A stretch of DNA of 64,000 nucleotides, from contig OZ007031.1 of assembly GCA_963931605.1 (NCBI GenBank), positions 1,736,001 through 1,800,000 of the forward strand, in the 5' to 3' direction. The stretch comes from CALUOB01 sp944322305 (GTDB taxonomy: Bacteria > Actinomycetota > Coriobacteriia > Coriobacteriales > Coriobacteriaceae). This document shows positions 13,907 to 22,282 of the stretch, one piece after another. The notes beneath the pieces were generated by a model, which ran no database searches, was not told the origin of the DNA, and saw nothing but the letters and a program-made list of their open reading frames with translations. Each line of letters opens with the position of its first letter. Positions within the stretch are counted from its first letter, which is position 1. The translations under genes and the position numbers were made by a program.

Positions 13907-14800
13907 CTAGCGGTCGCGGGCTCTTCTCGGCCTGCGGAGCTTGCTGCGCAACGCCTCGCGCTCGCTGAGCTCCTCCGCGCGGCGCTGGTACTCCTCGAGC
14001 TCCTGCTCAACGCGCCGCCGGCGTTCCTCGATGAGCGGGTTGGTGCGCGTGGCGTACTCGGTGGTCTGGCGGCTCAGCGCGTCGCCCACCTTTTTGAACG
14101 GCTTGGCCACCACGGGACCCAGGTCGATGTCGTCCGGCGACTGGATGTCGAACTTGAGCGAGATGAACCGCACGGCGATGGTCACCACCACGCAGGCCGC
14201 CATGGCCACCATCTTGACGATGTGCGCCGGCCCCGAGAGCAGCAGGAACGTGACCGAGCCGGCAATGGCCGCGGTGGCGTAGAGGTTGCCGCGCTTGAAG
14301 CAGCCCGGCGTTTGGCCGATAAACACGTCGCGCAGCATGCCACCGCCCACCGCGGTGAGGAACCCCATGATGACGCCTACGAGCGGGTCGAAGCCGTACA
14401 CCACCGCCTTGTCGGCGCCCAGGGCCGAGAAGAGCCCCAGCACGATGATGTCCAGCGCGTTGATGATGCGGTTCTGGTTGGCGATGACGCCGGGGAAGAG
14501 GAACACCGCGGACCCGGCGGCGATGGAGGCCACGATGGCCATGGGCTGATCGATCATGTAGACGTTGTGCACCTGCAGGATCATGTCGCGCAGCAGGCCG
14601 CCGCCCAGGCCCGTGATGAGGCCGAGCGCCACCACGCCCAGGTAGTCGAGCTTGAGCTCGCGGCCCACCAGCGCGCCGCAGATGCTGCCCACCACGGTTG
14701 CAAGCATCTCCATCCACAAGGGGATCGACGCGGCCACGACCTCGGGGTCGGCCGACGTGGTGATGGATGAGAGCAGGTCGATGGCGAGGGAGGCGTCCAT
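13907..14800 (-). CDS. UPF0126 / trimeric intracellular cation channel (TRIC)-type membrane protein
   Basis: The product is an integral membrane protein with two copies of the UPF0126 domain (Pfam name Gly_transporter; bacterial TRIC homologues form trimeric cation channels). Both repeats show the family glycine motif: GGGLLRDM near residue 60 and GGGMLRDV near residue 145, each between hydrophobic helices; about seven membrane segments are visible. A charged tail of about 90 residues (RRRRVEQELEEYQRRAEELS) looks like a cytoplasmic coiled coil and is longer than usual. I set the start at ATG 14800 after AGAAGGA; the frame stays open 63 bp further upstream without a better signal. It is divergent from the tRNA-Ser genes. 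Confidence 0.88.
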   Translation of the reverse strand: MDASLAIDLLSSITTSADPEVVAASIPLWMEMLATVVGSICGALVGRELKLDYLGVVALGLITGLGGGLLRDMILQVHNVYMIDQPMAIVASIAAGSAVFLFPGVIANQNRIINALDIIVLGLFSALGADKAVVYGFDPLVGVIMGFLTAVGGGMLRDVFIGQTPGCFKRGNLYATAAIAGSVTFLLLSGPAHIVKMVAMAACVVVTIAVRFISLKFDIQSPDDIDLGPVVAKPFKKVGDALSRQTTEYATRTNPLIEERRRRVEQELEEYQRRAEELSEREALRSKLRRPRRARDR

Positions 14801-14891
14801 GCGGGATCCTTCTTGCTGGTAGGAGGGGTTGCGGGCGGGCGCGCCGGGTGCGACGCGGAACATAGTCTAACGCGCCCCGCAGACGTTTGCG

Positions 14892-14972
14892 TGCGCCAAT
14901 CTAGGCCATGCCTAATTTGACGCATTACGTAAGACAGAATGCGCCAAATTAAGCCCGGCCTAGATTGGCGCA
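14892..14972. repeat. REP/BIME-like palindrome pair C3
   Basis: Two 33-bp palindromes (14892-14924 and 14940-14972; half-site TGCGCCAATCTAGGCC) are separated by the 15-bp spacer TTACGTAAGACAGAA. The same spacer motif CGTAAGACA occurs at C2 and, inverted, at C4. Confidence 0.78.
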
Positions 14973-15084
14973 GGGTTGTGGAGAAGCGCTGGATGCCGCG
15001 GCGCGCCCTACGATTCTGCGAGTTTTTAGCTGATTGCCCCTTGCGCTGGCGGGGAGATACGGTAAAATGACCTCTGCAATCCAC

Positions 15085-15175
15085 GGAGAGTTGTCCGAGT
15101 GGCCGAAGGAGCACGATTGGAAATCGTGTAGGCGGCAAAACCGTCTCCAGGGTTCAAATCCCTGACTCTCCGCCA
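15085..15175 (+). tRNA. tRNA-Ser (anticodon GGA)
   Basis: A 91-nt class II tRNA. The acceptor GGAGAGT pairs with ACTCTCC, the anticodon loop is TTGGAAA, a long variable arm is present, the T-arm is GGTTCAAATCC, and CCA is encoded. Confidence 0.96.
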
Positions 15176-15224
15176 GCGATGCTTCTGCGGCGCGCTCTAT
15201 GGCGCGCCGTTCTCACCCCAACGC

Positions 15225-15317
15225 GGAGGGGTGGCAGAGTGGTTGAATGCGGCGGTCTCGAAAACCGTTTATCCGGTATCCCCGGGTACGAGGGTTCGAA
15301 TCCCTCCTCCTCCGCCA
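15225..15317 (+). tRNA. tRNA-Ser (anticodon CGA)
   Basis: A 93-nt class II tRNA. The acceptor GGAGGGG pairs with CTCCTCC, the anticodon loop is CTCGAAA, the variable arm is long, the T-arm is AGGGTTCGAATCCCT, and CCA is encoded. It lies 49 bp after tRNA-Ser(GGA), probably in the same transcript. Confidence 0.96.
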
Positions 15318-15365
15318 GTTTACTTACCTTGCCTACAACGTAATACGTTTGCTTTGAGCCTTTTT

Positions 15366-15530
15366 CTGCATTATGCAGGAGGAGGGATTCGAACCCTGTT
15401 GAGGGCGAGCCGCCACAAAGACGGCCCAGCGGGCTCGCGGCTGGCGGCGCGTGCGAAGGTGCTTGCGCCCGCGCCGCCTCGGCTGCCGAAGACGGGTGCC
15501 GGATCCCTCCTCTTCCGCCGCCAGTAAGGT
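15366..15530. repeat. Inverted partial copy of the tRNA-Ser 3' end
   Basis: The tRNA-Ser(CGA) segment AGGGTTCGAATCCCTCCTCC (15291-15310) reappears exactly but inverted at 15378-15397, beside a small hairpin CTGCAT-T-ATGCAG. A weaker direct copy (GATCCCTCCTCTTCCGCC) ends near 15520. The 130 bp between are very GC-rich and full of short inverted repeats. No complete extra tRNA folds from it. It could be a decayed tRNA or old integration scars. The rest of the spacer to 15725 shows no gene. Confidence 0.5.
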
Positions 15531-15725
15531 AAATTTGGCGGCCGGTGTCGTTCTCGCCCTGCACTGCAAGGCGGCCCTCGCCCGGTCCGCCGCGCGCTTC
15601 TTGCCCGGAAGGCAAAACATAAGCCCGGCTCAAGGGCCACTTAAGAAGCTATTATTTTGCCCTGGCACCCGAAATGCTGTCCGCGCAACCGGATAGACTA
15701 AAGCCAGCTGCAGGAAAGGAAGGCT

Positions 15726-16274
15726 ATGAACACAACCCCTGGCACCACGAACCTCCCGCACGTTGAGCTGTCGTTTACCGAGACCATGCGCGCCGCCGTT
15801 GAGCACGCCTTTGCCGAGGCTCAGGCCGCGCTCACCTCGGCGCACGAGATTCGCCCCTTCGTTACGTTCAACAACGGGGGCGGTTACGAGGTGGTGGCGC
15901 TTGCCGGTACCACGGTTGACGAGGTGTACGCAGCGGCGCGGGAGCTTGTCGCCCGCCGCGCGCCGGACTTTTACGTGCTGACCTACGACGGCTTCATCGA
16001 GACGCCGGCTGGCGTGCAAGACGCCGTGACCTGCGAGGTCGCGCCGGCGGGTGCCGCGCGCGCCCAGGTGCTCGCGCTGCCTTACACGGTGGCCGACGCC
16101 GTGTACACCTTCCGCGGCACGTACGGGTCGGCGGGTACGGCCGACCAGCTCTACCCCGCCGCCGGGTCTTCAGACGATGCGGGCGCGGCAGAGGAGGACG
16201 CGGATGCGGCTTGCAGCACCGGCGCTCCGGCGGCCGAGAAGGGCGCGCCCGCCTCGGCCGACGCAACCGCGTAG
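15726..16274 (+). CDS. Hypothetical protein
   Basis: A 182-residue protein with no signal peptide or membrane segment, and no domain I recognise. The first 140 residues look globular (SFTETMRAAVEHAFAEAQAA, YVLTYDGFIETPAG). The last 45 are an Ala/Asp/Glu-rich, probably disordered tail. The ATG is preceded by AGGAAAGGA. The next gene begins about 105 bp later, so co-transcription is possible. Codon use fits the genome. Confidence 0.7.
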   Translation: MNTTPGTTNLPHVELSFTETMRAAVEHAFAEAQAALTSAHEIRPFVTFNNGGGYEVVALAGTTVDEVYAAARELVARRAPDFYVLTYDGFIETPAGVQDAVTCEVAPAGAARAQVLALPYTVADAVYTFRGTYGSAGTADQLYPAAGSSDDAGAAEEDADAACSTGAPAAEKGAPASADATA

Positions 16275-16378
16275 CACCTGCGCAGCAGCCGGCCGCGGCG
16301 CTTGTCTGCCAGCGCCGCGGCTTACCACAGCGCCCGCCGCACGTGAATGCAGGCGCGCAACGGAAAAGGAGACGGATC

Positions 16379-17764
16379 ATGTCCGCTCAACAGCTGGGAT
16401 TCGGGTCATCCCTCAAAATGCTGACCCGCGACAAGGGCTGGCTCAAGCCCGTGATGATACTCGCCCTGGTGGGTTGGATTCCCATTGTGGGGCAGATCGC
16501 GATTTTGGGCTACGGATACGAGTGGGCGCGCCTCACCGCGTGGGGCGTCGACGCGGCGCCCAAGCAGCGCGGCGTTGACTACGGCAAGCTCATGACCAGC
16601 GGCGGTCGCGCGTTCGCCGTGATCGTGCTCATGAGCATCGTGCTGGCCTGCCTGACCGTGATCGTGCCGGTTCTCGGCGTGGGTGCGGTGGGGATCCTCG
16701 CCGCCGTCTCGCCGTTCGGCGCAGCGGCTCTCTTTGCCTCCGGTGCGTTTCTCGTCGGGCTGGTGGGGCTGGTCATCGGCACGCTGGCCAACACGTTCAT
16801 GAGCGTATGCGCTCTGCGCGCCACCATCTACGACCGCTTTGCGGCCGGTTGGCGCGTTGACCGCGTGTTCCAGATGATCGGGCGCGACCCGGGCGGCTTT
16901 CTCCACGTGTTCGTGGTGTCGCTGGTGGCAAACCTCCTGCCAGTGGCGTTTTCGGTGGTAGTCGGCATTCTCGCGGTGATCTTCGCGTCGGTTGGCGTCA
17001 TGGGCGTGGGTTACACCTCCAGCTACTATTTCGGCGACTGGTCGGTCTTCCCTGTGGGCACGGTCATGGGAATCACGATTCTCGCCGTGGTTCTAGCCAT
17101 TCTGGCGGTGTTTGTGTACGAGTGCTTCTCGGTGGTGGCCCAGCTGGTGAGCATCAACGCCGTGGGTCAGTGGGTGCAGCGCTTTGACGTGGGTCGCTGG
17201 GGCACCTCGTCCGACCCGCTGCCCAGCGACGTGCCGCACAAGGGTGACGGCGACGGCTCCAGCGCGTCGCCCCTGCCGCCCTCGGAGGATGAAGCCGCCC
17301 AGACTGCTCCGGTAGAGCCGCAGGTAGATCCGCAGCCTGCGCCCCAGCCTCCGGTTGAGGCTGATGCCCCGGCGGGCGCCAGCGGCGTTGATGCCGGTGC
17401 GGCGGCGGATGCAGCGGTGACGGTGCCTATTGCGGCCGCGGCTGCGGAGGCGGCATCTGAGCCGGCGGGGGTTGCCGGCGTCCCGGCTGACGCTGCGGAT
17501 GCTGAGGCTGAGCAGCCCGCCGACGCGCCGTCCGTCTTTTTGGGGGAGGCTGCGCTGGCCGCGGCTGATGCGCCCGCCGATCCTGAGCCCGCTGCGGTGA
17601 CCGAGGTGCTCGGGGATGCGGCGTCGCAGGCGGAGCCCGCTGGCGAGGCGGTGTCGGAGGCGGCTGAGGAAACGCCTGCCGCCGCGTCTGCGCAGAGCCC
17701 CGCTCCCGCTGACGAGCTTCCTACCGCGGTGTTGCCCGCGGCCGATGAGGACGAGATGCGCTAA
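16379..17764 (+). CDS. DUF4013-like polytopic membrane protein with Ala/Pro-rich tail
   Basis: Residues 1-260 form a polytopic membrane part resembling DUF4013 proteins: GWLKPVMILALVGWIPIVGQ is followed by several long hydrophobic segments such as FAVIVLMSIVLACLTVIVPV and ITILAVVLAILAVFVYE. Residues about 270-461 are a low-complexity Ala/Pro/Glu/Asp-rich cytoplasmic or surface tail. I start at ATG 16379 because AAGGAG lies eight bases upstream; the frame is open 168 bp further up but overlaps the previous gene. Function is unknown. A strong terminator follows. Confidence 0.75.
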   Translation: MSAQQLGFGSSLKMLTRDKGWLKPVMILALVGWIPIVGQIAILGYGYEWARLTAWGVDAAPKQRGVDYGKLMTSGGRAFAVIVLMSIVLACLTVIVPVLGVGAVGILAAVSPFGAAALFASGAFLVGLVGLVIGTLANTFMSVCALRATIYDRFAAGWRVDRVFQMIGRDPGGFLHVFVVSLVANLLPVAFSVVVGILAVIFASVGVMGVGYTSSYYFGDWSVFPVGTVMGITILAVVLAILAVFVYECFSVVAQLVSINAVGQWVQRFDVGRWGTSSDPLPSDVPHKGDGDGSSASPLPPSEDEAAQTAPVEPQVDPQPAPQPPVEADAPAGASGVDAGAAADAAVTVPIAAAAAEAASEPAGVAGVPADAADAEAEQPADAPSVFLGEAALAAADAPADPEPAAVTEVLGDAASQAEPAGEAVSEAAEETPAAASAQSPAPADELPTAVLPAADEDEMR

Positions 17765-17839
17765 CGCACGCACCCGGCTCTCACGTCGTGCGCGGGCAAT
17801 CGACAGCACCGAACCGCCCGATACGGGCATAACACATAC

Positions 17840-17888
17840 GGCCGGCTGGCTTTGGAGGGGTTTCCCGTTCCAAAGCCAGCCGGCCTTT
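17840..17888 (+). terminator. Intrinsic terminator with 17-bp perfect stem
   Basis: GGCCGGCTGGCTTTGGA (17840-17856) is exactly complementary to 17869-17885, with a 12-nt loop and a short T-run. It ends the DUF4013-like gene. Confidence 0.85.
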
Positions 17889-17932
17889 CTCGTGCCTCTC
17901 GTACCTCTCGTACTTATCGTGCTTCTCGCACG
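17888..17932. repeat. Five tandem 9-bp repeats
   Basis: TCTCGTGCC, TCTCGTACC, TCTCGTACT, TATCGTGCT and TCTCGCACG follow one another right after the terminator. The rest of the spacer up to 18230 contains no recognisable gene. Confidence 0.55.
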
Positions 17933-18233
17933 CAGGCCATTCCGTGGGGCAACCAAGCCCCGCGTTATGGAAACCATGCGGAGAAAAACGCCTGCCGCCA
18001 GGAGGTTCCTCTCGCCCTTTGGGAAACAGGCCAGCTGGTATTGCAGGTAAACGGCATGGGGTTGGAATCGTGCAAGAAGGTGCGGGTTTGGCGCCAAGCG
18101 CGGGGCGGAAAACGGTTGGATGGCGGTTGGACGGGTCTGAGAAGATCGAACCCACGCATCGCTGCAAGCGTTGGCATAGGGGCGAGGGGTATGTGGAGGT
18201 TGTGATAGGAGCGAGGGTTCTACCAGCTTGTTC

Positions 18234-18262
18234 TTGCCTTGGGCAGGGGGACGGTCTACTAT
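18234..18262 (+). promoter_or_regulatory. Candidate promoter of the rpsF-ssb-rpsR-rplI operon
   Basis: TTGCCT (18234-18239) and TACTAT (18257-18262) are separated by exactly 17 bp, a good sigma-A-type arrangement, 70 bp upstream of the rpsF start. Confidence 0.55.
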
Positions 18263-18331
18263 TATCCAGTCTTTTCCTGCCTTGAGCGCACCTTCACGAC
18301 TCAAGGCCATATGTCCAGAGGAGGTGACAAC

Positions 18332-18625
18332 ATGAAGGCTTACGAACTGCTGTTTTTTGTCGATCCCGCGATTGATCCCGAGACCCGCGCTGCCGTTATG
18401 AAGCGCATCGACGTGACCATCGCCGCCGGCAACGGTACCGTCGACAACGTTGAGGAGTGGGGCAAGCGCAAGCTCGCCTACGAGATCAACCACATGACCG
18501 ACGGTGACTACACCCTCATCAACTTCCACACTGACCCCTCGCAGATCGCCGAGCTCGATCGCGTGCTGCGCATCACCGACGCGGTGGTCCGCCACATGAT
18601 CGTTGCCCGTCCCGAGAAGCAGTAA
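18332..18625 (+). CDS. rpsF: 30S ribosomal protein S6
   Basis: S6 is a small-subunit protein of the central domain that binds as a heterodimer with S18, whose gene lies two places downstream. The 97-residue product has the S6 core (MKAYELLFFVDPAIDPETR, EEWGKRKLAYEINHMTDGDYTLI). The ATG is preceded by AGAGGAGGTGA, an ideal ribosome-binding site. It is the first gene of the conserved rpsF-ssb-rpsR-rplI operon; ssb starts 60 bp later. Confidence 0.97.
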   Translation: MKAYELLFFVDPAIDPETRAAVMKRIDVTIAAGNGTVDNVEEWGKRKLAYEINHMTDGDYTLINFHTDPSQIAELDRVLRITDAVVRHMIVARPEKQ

Positions 18626-18685
18626 GGAAGCGGGTGCATGGCACCCGAGGCGGGTTTTCCGCCGCATTGAGAGGTAGTGAGTTGT

Positions 18686-19201
18686 ATGAGCATCAACCGC
18701 GTCAACATTTCCGGTAATCTCACGCGCGACCCGGAGATCCGCGCTACGCAGGGCGGCACCCAGGTGATGTCGTTTGGCGTGGCTGTTAACGATCGCCGCC
18801 GCAACCCGCAGACCGGCGAGTGGGAGGACTACCCCAACTTCGTGGACTGCACGATGTTCGGCACGCGCGCCGAGGCGCTCTCGCGCTTCCTCTCCAAGGG
18901 CATGAAAGTCGCGATCGAGGGCAAGCTGCGCTACTCCTCCTGGGAACGGGACGGCCAGCGCCGCAGCAAGCTCGAGGTTATCGTCGACGAGATTGAGTTC
19001 CTCACCCCACGCAACCAGCAGGGTCAGGGTGGCTACCAGCCTCAGGGCGGGTACCAGCAGGGTGGTTACGCCCCGCAGGCCCCCGCGCCGCAGCAGGGCG
19101 GCTACATGCCGCAGGCCGCTCCCCAGCCCGCTGCCCCGCAGCCGGCGCCGGTTTCGGCTCCCCCCGCGGTGGACGTGTACGACGAGGACATTCCCTTTTA
19201 G
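18686..19201 (+). CDS. ssb: Single-stranded DNA-binding protein
   Basis: SSB coats single-stranded DNA in replication and repair and recruits partners through its tail. The 171-residue product has an N-terminal OB fold (about 1-112: INRVNISGNLTRDPEIRATQ, VMSFGVAVNDRRRN), a long Gly/Gln/Pro-rich disordered linker (GGYQPQGGYQQGGY) and the interaction tail DEDIPF. I chose ATG 18686 because AGAGG sits 11 bases upstream; the in-frame GTG at 18677 is too close. It lies between the S6 and S18 genes, the usual arrangement. Confidence 0.96.
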   Translation: MSINRVNISGNLTRDPEIRATQGGTQVMSFGVAVNDRRRNPQTGEWEDYPNFVDCTMFGTRAEALSRFLSKGMKVAIEGKLRYSSWERDGQRRSKLEVIVDEIEFLTPRNQQGQGGYQPQGGYQQGGYAPQAPAPQQGGYMPQAAPQPAAPQPAPVSAPPAVDVYDEDIPF

Positions 19202-19253
19202 GCATGACGGTGGCCGGGAGCTTCTCGGCCGCCCGTAGAAAGGTATTTTGGAC

Positions 19254-19517
19254 ATGGCTCAGGATTACGCACGTCAGCCGCGTCGCAAGTACTGCCAGTT
19301 CTGCAAGGAGCACACCGAGTACATCGACTACAAGGATACTCAGCTGCTCCGTAAGTACATGACCGACCGCGGCAAGATCAAGCCGCGCCGCGTCACGGGC
19401 GCTTGCACGCAGCATCAGCACGACATCGCCAACGCCATCAAACGCGCTCGTGTTATGGCCCTTCTGCCCTACACGGTGCCGGTGGTTTCCTCCCGCGGCG
19501 ACCGTCGTCGCAAGTAA
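19254..19517 (+). CDS. rpsR: 30S ribosomal protein S18
   Basis: S18 binds the central domain of the small subunit with S6. The 87-residue product has the family core KYCQFC, TQLLRKYMTDRGKIKPRRVTG and KRARVMALLPYT. The CxxC pair and the Cys of TGACTQHQHD suggest the zinc-binding C+ form of S18. ATG 19254 is preferred over TTG 19248 because of spacing to AGAAAGG. It is the third gene of the operon. Confidence 0.97.
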   Translation: MAQDYARQPRRKYCQFCKEHTEYIDYKDTQLLRKYMTDRGKIKPRRVTGACTQHQHDIANAIKRARVMALLPYTVPVVSSRGDRRRK

Positions 19518-19556
19518 CACAAGGTGCCGCTTGCCGGCACGTTAGAAGGAGTACCC

Positions 19557-20090
19557 ATGAAAATCATCCTGTTGGGTGAGCTCAAGGGCAAGGGCGGCGA
19601 GGGTGACGTCATCGACGTTGCCCAGGGTTACGCGGAGAACTACCTGTTCCCCAACAAGATCGCTGTGCTTGCCACTCCGGGCAACCTGAAGCAGCTTGAG
19701 CAGCGTCGCAACAACATCGCCAAGCGCGAGGTTAAGCGCGTTGCCGACGCCAACGCCCTGAAGGAGCAGCTGGACGGCAAGAACCTCCTCATCGACGCCA
19801 AGGTGGGCGAGGAGGGCCAGCTCTTCGGCTCCGTCACCTCTGCCATGGTGGCCGACGCCATCAAGGAGCAGCTGGGTATCGAGTTCGACCGCAAGCGCGT
19901 CGAGCTCAAGAACCCCATCAAGGTTGCGGGCGTTCACGCTGTGGAGCTCTCGATCTACCGCGACATCAACGCCACGGTCAACTGCTTCGTGGGCGTCAAG
20001 CCCGGCGAGGAGACCGCTGACGAGGACGAGGAGTCCGAGGTTGTCGAGGAGACCGTTGAGGTTGAGGAGACCGTCGAGGTCGCCGAGTAG
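19557..20090 (+). CDS. rplI: 50S ribosomal protein L9
   Basis: L9 is a large-subunit protein with two RNA-binding domains joined by a long helix. The 177-residue product starts MKIILLGELKGKGGEGDVIDV and contains the signature GYAENYLFPNKIAV. It ends in an acidic extension of about 25 residues (EEETVEV-type repeats) that makes it longer than the usual 150. ATG 19557 follows AGAAGGAG. It is the last gene before the operon terminator. Confidence 0.97.
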   Translation: MKIILLGELKGKGGEGDVIDVAQGYAENYLFPNKIAVLATPGNLKQLEQRRNNIAKREVKRVADANALKEQLDGKNLLIDAKVGEEGQLFGSVTSAMVADAIKEQLGIEFDRKRVELKNPIKVAGVHAVELSIYRDINATVNCFVGVKPGEETADEDEESEVVEETVEVEETVEVAE

Positions 20091-20122
20091 CTTCAGCGCT
20101 CACTGCATGTTGCATGCGATAC

Positions 20123-20152
20123 AAGCCCCTGGCCCACGCCGGGGGCTTTTTT
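20123..20152 (+). terminator. Terminator of the rpsF-rplI operon
   Basis: AAGCCCCTGG and CCGGGGGCTT pair around CCCACG, followed by a run of T. Confidence 0.85.
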
Positions 20153-20161
20153 GTGCGCCCA

Positions 20162-20240
20162 TGCGCCAAATTAGGCCGGGCCTATTTTGGCGCTCTGTCT
20201 TACGAAATGCGCCAGATTAAGCACGGCCTAATTTAGCGCA
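20162..20240. repeat. REP/BIME-like palindrome pair C4
   Basis: Two 33-bp palindromes (20162-20194 and 20208-20240; half-site TGCGCCAAATTAGGCC) flank CTGTCTTACGAAA, the inverse of the spacer in C2 and C3. It lies just after the rplI terminator. Confidence 0.78.
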
Positions 20241-20713
20241 TGAGCGGGGTGTAAAACGGGGAGAAATCCACAGGTCAGGGGCGTGTGCGTGGAAACGCGG
20301 TTAGATCGGTGCTGGTTTTCCGTGTGATATGGGACTGTGGCTCTGCATATATTGGCACCTAGATATCCTGCGCTTTGTATATTGATAAGCAAACTACCTG
20401 CGGTTTTAATAAACTGTACGAGATCAATACCTATAAAACTGCAGGAACTTATCGATCCTTTTGCATATCCGCTGGTAAACGCCGTATGGAGCGAACGTGA
20501 GCGGTGCGTCCGCCACTGCGCAGCGCAAAAATGTGGAAAACGTTGAAAACCGTTCTTCTCGCAGGGAATGGCCGGCATGGTTTTCCACAGGCTTTGTTGA
20601 AACCTTAAAGGGCCACTTGAAGGTCTTCCGCAGGTCAGCGGCTTGTTTTACCATGGGGGCAATCGATACGCGCAGGCCCAGCAACCCTGCGCACCTTGTG
20701 GAAAGAGACGCGC
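20241..20713. other. AT-rich spacer upstream of dnaB with DnaA-box-like sites
   Basis: No gene is seen. The part from about 20320 to 20480 is clearly richer in A+T than its surroundings. TGTGGAAAA (20532-20540) and TTTTCCACA (20581-20589) are inverted, one mismatch from the DnaA box TTATCCACA, and could let DnaA regulate dnaB or titrate DnaA. Confidence 0.4.
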
Positions 20714-22114
20714 ATGCCTCCCATGGACTCCTCATACGATTGGTCGCCCAGCGGCTTAGCCGAGCGCTCGGCGCGCATGGGTTTGCCCAACAACCAAAGC
20801 GCCGAGGCCAACGTGCTCTCAGCCATGATCCTCTCGCCCGAGGTGGTTGAGGAAGCGCTGGTAGAGCTGCGTCCGGACGACTTCTACCGCCCCTCGCACA
20901 AGACGCTCTTTTTGGCCATGCAGGACATGTACGAGAAGACCATCCCCATAGACGCGGTGTCGCTCGCCGACCACCTGCGCTCTATGGAGAAGCTGGACGC
21001 CGTAGGCGGCGAGGCCTACATCCTCGAGCTCATGGGCCAGACCATGGCGCTGGTGAACTGGCAGCACCACGCCGAGATCGTGCGGCGCGACTCCATGCTG
21101 CGCGAGATCATCGGCGCCACGAACCAGATCAACGCGCTGGCCTACGACGCGCCCACCGACACCAAAGAGGTTATCGAGCGCGCGGAGAGCATGCTGCTCT
21201 CGGTTACCGAGCGCGAGGTGCGCAACACCTACCAGAGCCTGAGCGACTTCATGGGCGAAGCCTACCGTGAGGCCGAGGAGCTGAGCCAGATGCCCGGCGC
21301 CCCCACCGGCGTGCCCACCGGCTTCAGCCGCCTTGACCGCCTGCTCCTGGGCTTCCGCGCTGGCCAGCTCATCATCCTAGGTGCCCGCCCTGCCGTGGGT
21401 AAGACGTCTTTCGCGCTGAACCTGGCTACCAACGCCGCAGCCGCAGGGTTTACCGTCGGCTTTTTCTCGCTCGAGATGAGCGGCAAGGAAATCGCCCAGC
21501 GCCTCATCTGTGCGCAGGCGCAGGTGAGCATCTCGAACTTCCGCATCGGCCGCATCACCCCGCAGGACTGGGCCAACATCGACGAGGCGTGCCGCATGCT
21601 CTCGAGCTTCGACATCCTTATCGACGACACGCCGGGCACCACCATCACCGAGATCCGCGCTAAGGCGCGTCGCATGCTGCACAACAAGGAGAAGGCCATC
21701 ATCATCCTGGACTACCTGCAGCTGGTGAGCCCTCCGGCCGGCCGCCGGGCCGAGAACCGCGCCGTCGAGGTGTCCGAGATGAGCCGCGGCCTCAAGATCA
21801 TGGCCAAGGAGCTGGGCATTCCGGTTATCTCGCTTTCGCAGCTTTCGCGTGCGGTTGAGCAGCGCGGCGGCAACAAGCGCCCCATGCTTTCCGACCTGCG
21901 CGAGTCCGGCGCTATCGAGCAGGACGCCGACATCGTCATGTTCCTGGACCGCTCCGCCGACGAGCAGGAGGCCGAGCGTCAGGACCGCCCGCCCATGAAC
22001 GTGACGCGCGTGATCGTGGCCAAGAACCGCTCCGGCCCGGTGGGCGACGTGGACCTCATGTTCCTGCCCGCCAGCACCAAGTTCTACGAGCTGGACGAGC
22101 AACACGAGGGATAA
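20714..22114 (+). CDS. dnaB: Replicative DNA helicase DnaB
   Basis: DnaB is the hexameric 5'-3' helicase of the replication fork. The 466-residue product has the N-terminal primase-interacting domain (GLPNNQSAEANVLSAMILSP) and the RecA-like C-terminal domain with Walker A GARPAVGKT (223-231), Walker B IIIILDYLQLV (Asp333) and QLSRAVEQR. There is no intein. ATG 20714 follows GGAAAGAG; an in-frame TTG lies at 20696. It stands alone behind a long spacer, so it has its own promoter rather than being read from rplI. Confidence 0.97.
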   Translation: MPPMDSSYDWSPSGLAERSARMGLPNNQSAEANVLSAMILSPEVVEEALVELRPDDFYRPSHKTLFLAMQDMYEKTIPIDAVSLADHLRSMEKLDAVGGEAYILELMGQTMALVNWQHHAEIVRRDSMLREIIGATNQINALAYDAPTDTKEVIERAESMLLSVTEREVRNTYQSLSDFMGEAYREAEELSQMPGAPTGVPTGFSRLDRLLLGFRAGQLIILGARPAVGKTSFALNLATNAAAAGFTVGFFSLEMSGKEIAQRLICAQAQVSISNFRIGRITPQDWANIDEACRMLSSFDILIDDTPGTTITEIRAKARRMLHNKEKAIIILDYLQLVSPPAGRRAENRAVEVSEMSRGLKIMAKELGIPVISLSQLSRAVEQRGGNKRPMLSDLRESGAIEQDADIVMFLDRSADEQEAERQDRPPMNVTRVIVAKNRSGPVGDVDLMFLPASTKFYELDEQHEG

Positions 22115-22215
22115 CGTTCCCCGGTGCGGCGGGCGGGAGGCGTGCGGCCGACCGCCCGCCGACGTGTTCTTCTCGCCCAGGAACAAGATCACAGCGCACC
22201 TTTTGCGAACTTGCC

Positions 22216-22221
22216 TATAAT
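22216..22221 (+). promoter_or_regulatory. Candidate -10 element of purA
   Basis: A perfect TATAAT lies 67 bp before the purA start; no clear -35 is seen at the usual distance. Confidence 0.4.
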
Positions 22222-22282
22222 AGGAAAGTAACTGCGCCGAGCGCGAGCGCGCGGCGCGCACATACGAGAGCAAGGAATGGTT

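Noticed and set aside
15378..15530. Possible reverse-strand tRNA-Sec or additional tRNA-Ser
   Set aside because: T-arm and acceptor-like ends are present, but no proper anticodon stem-loop, no TCA anticodon and no CCA can be placed.
20714..22114. Intein in DnaB or gyrase genes
   Set aside because: All three proteins have normal length and continuous family motifs.
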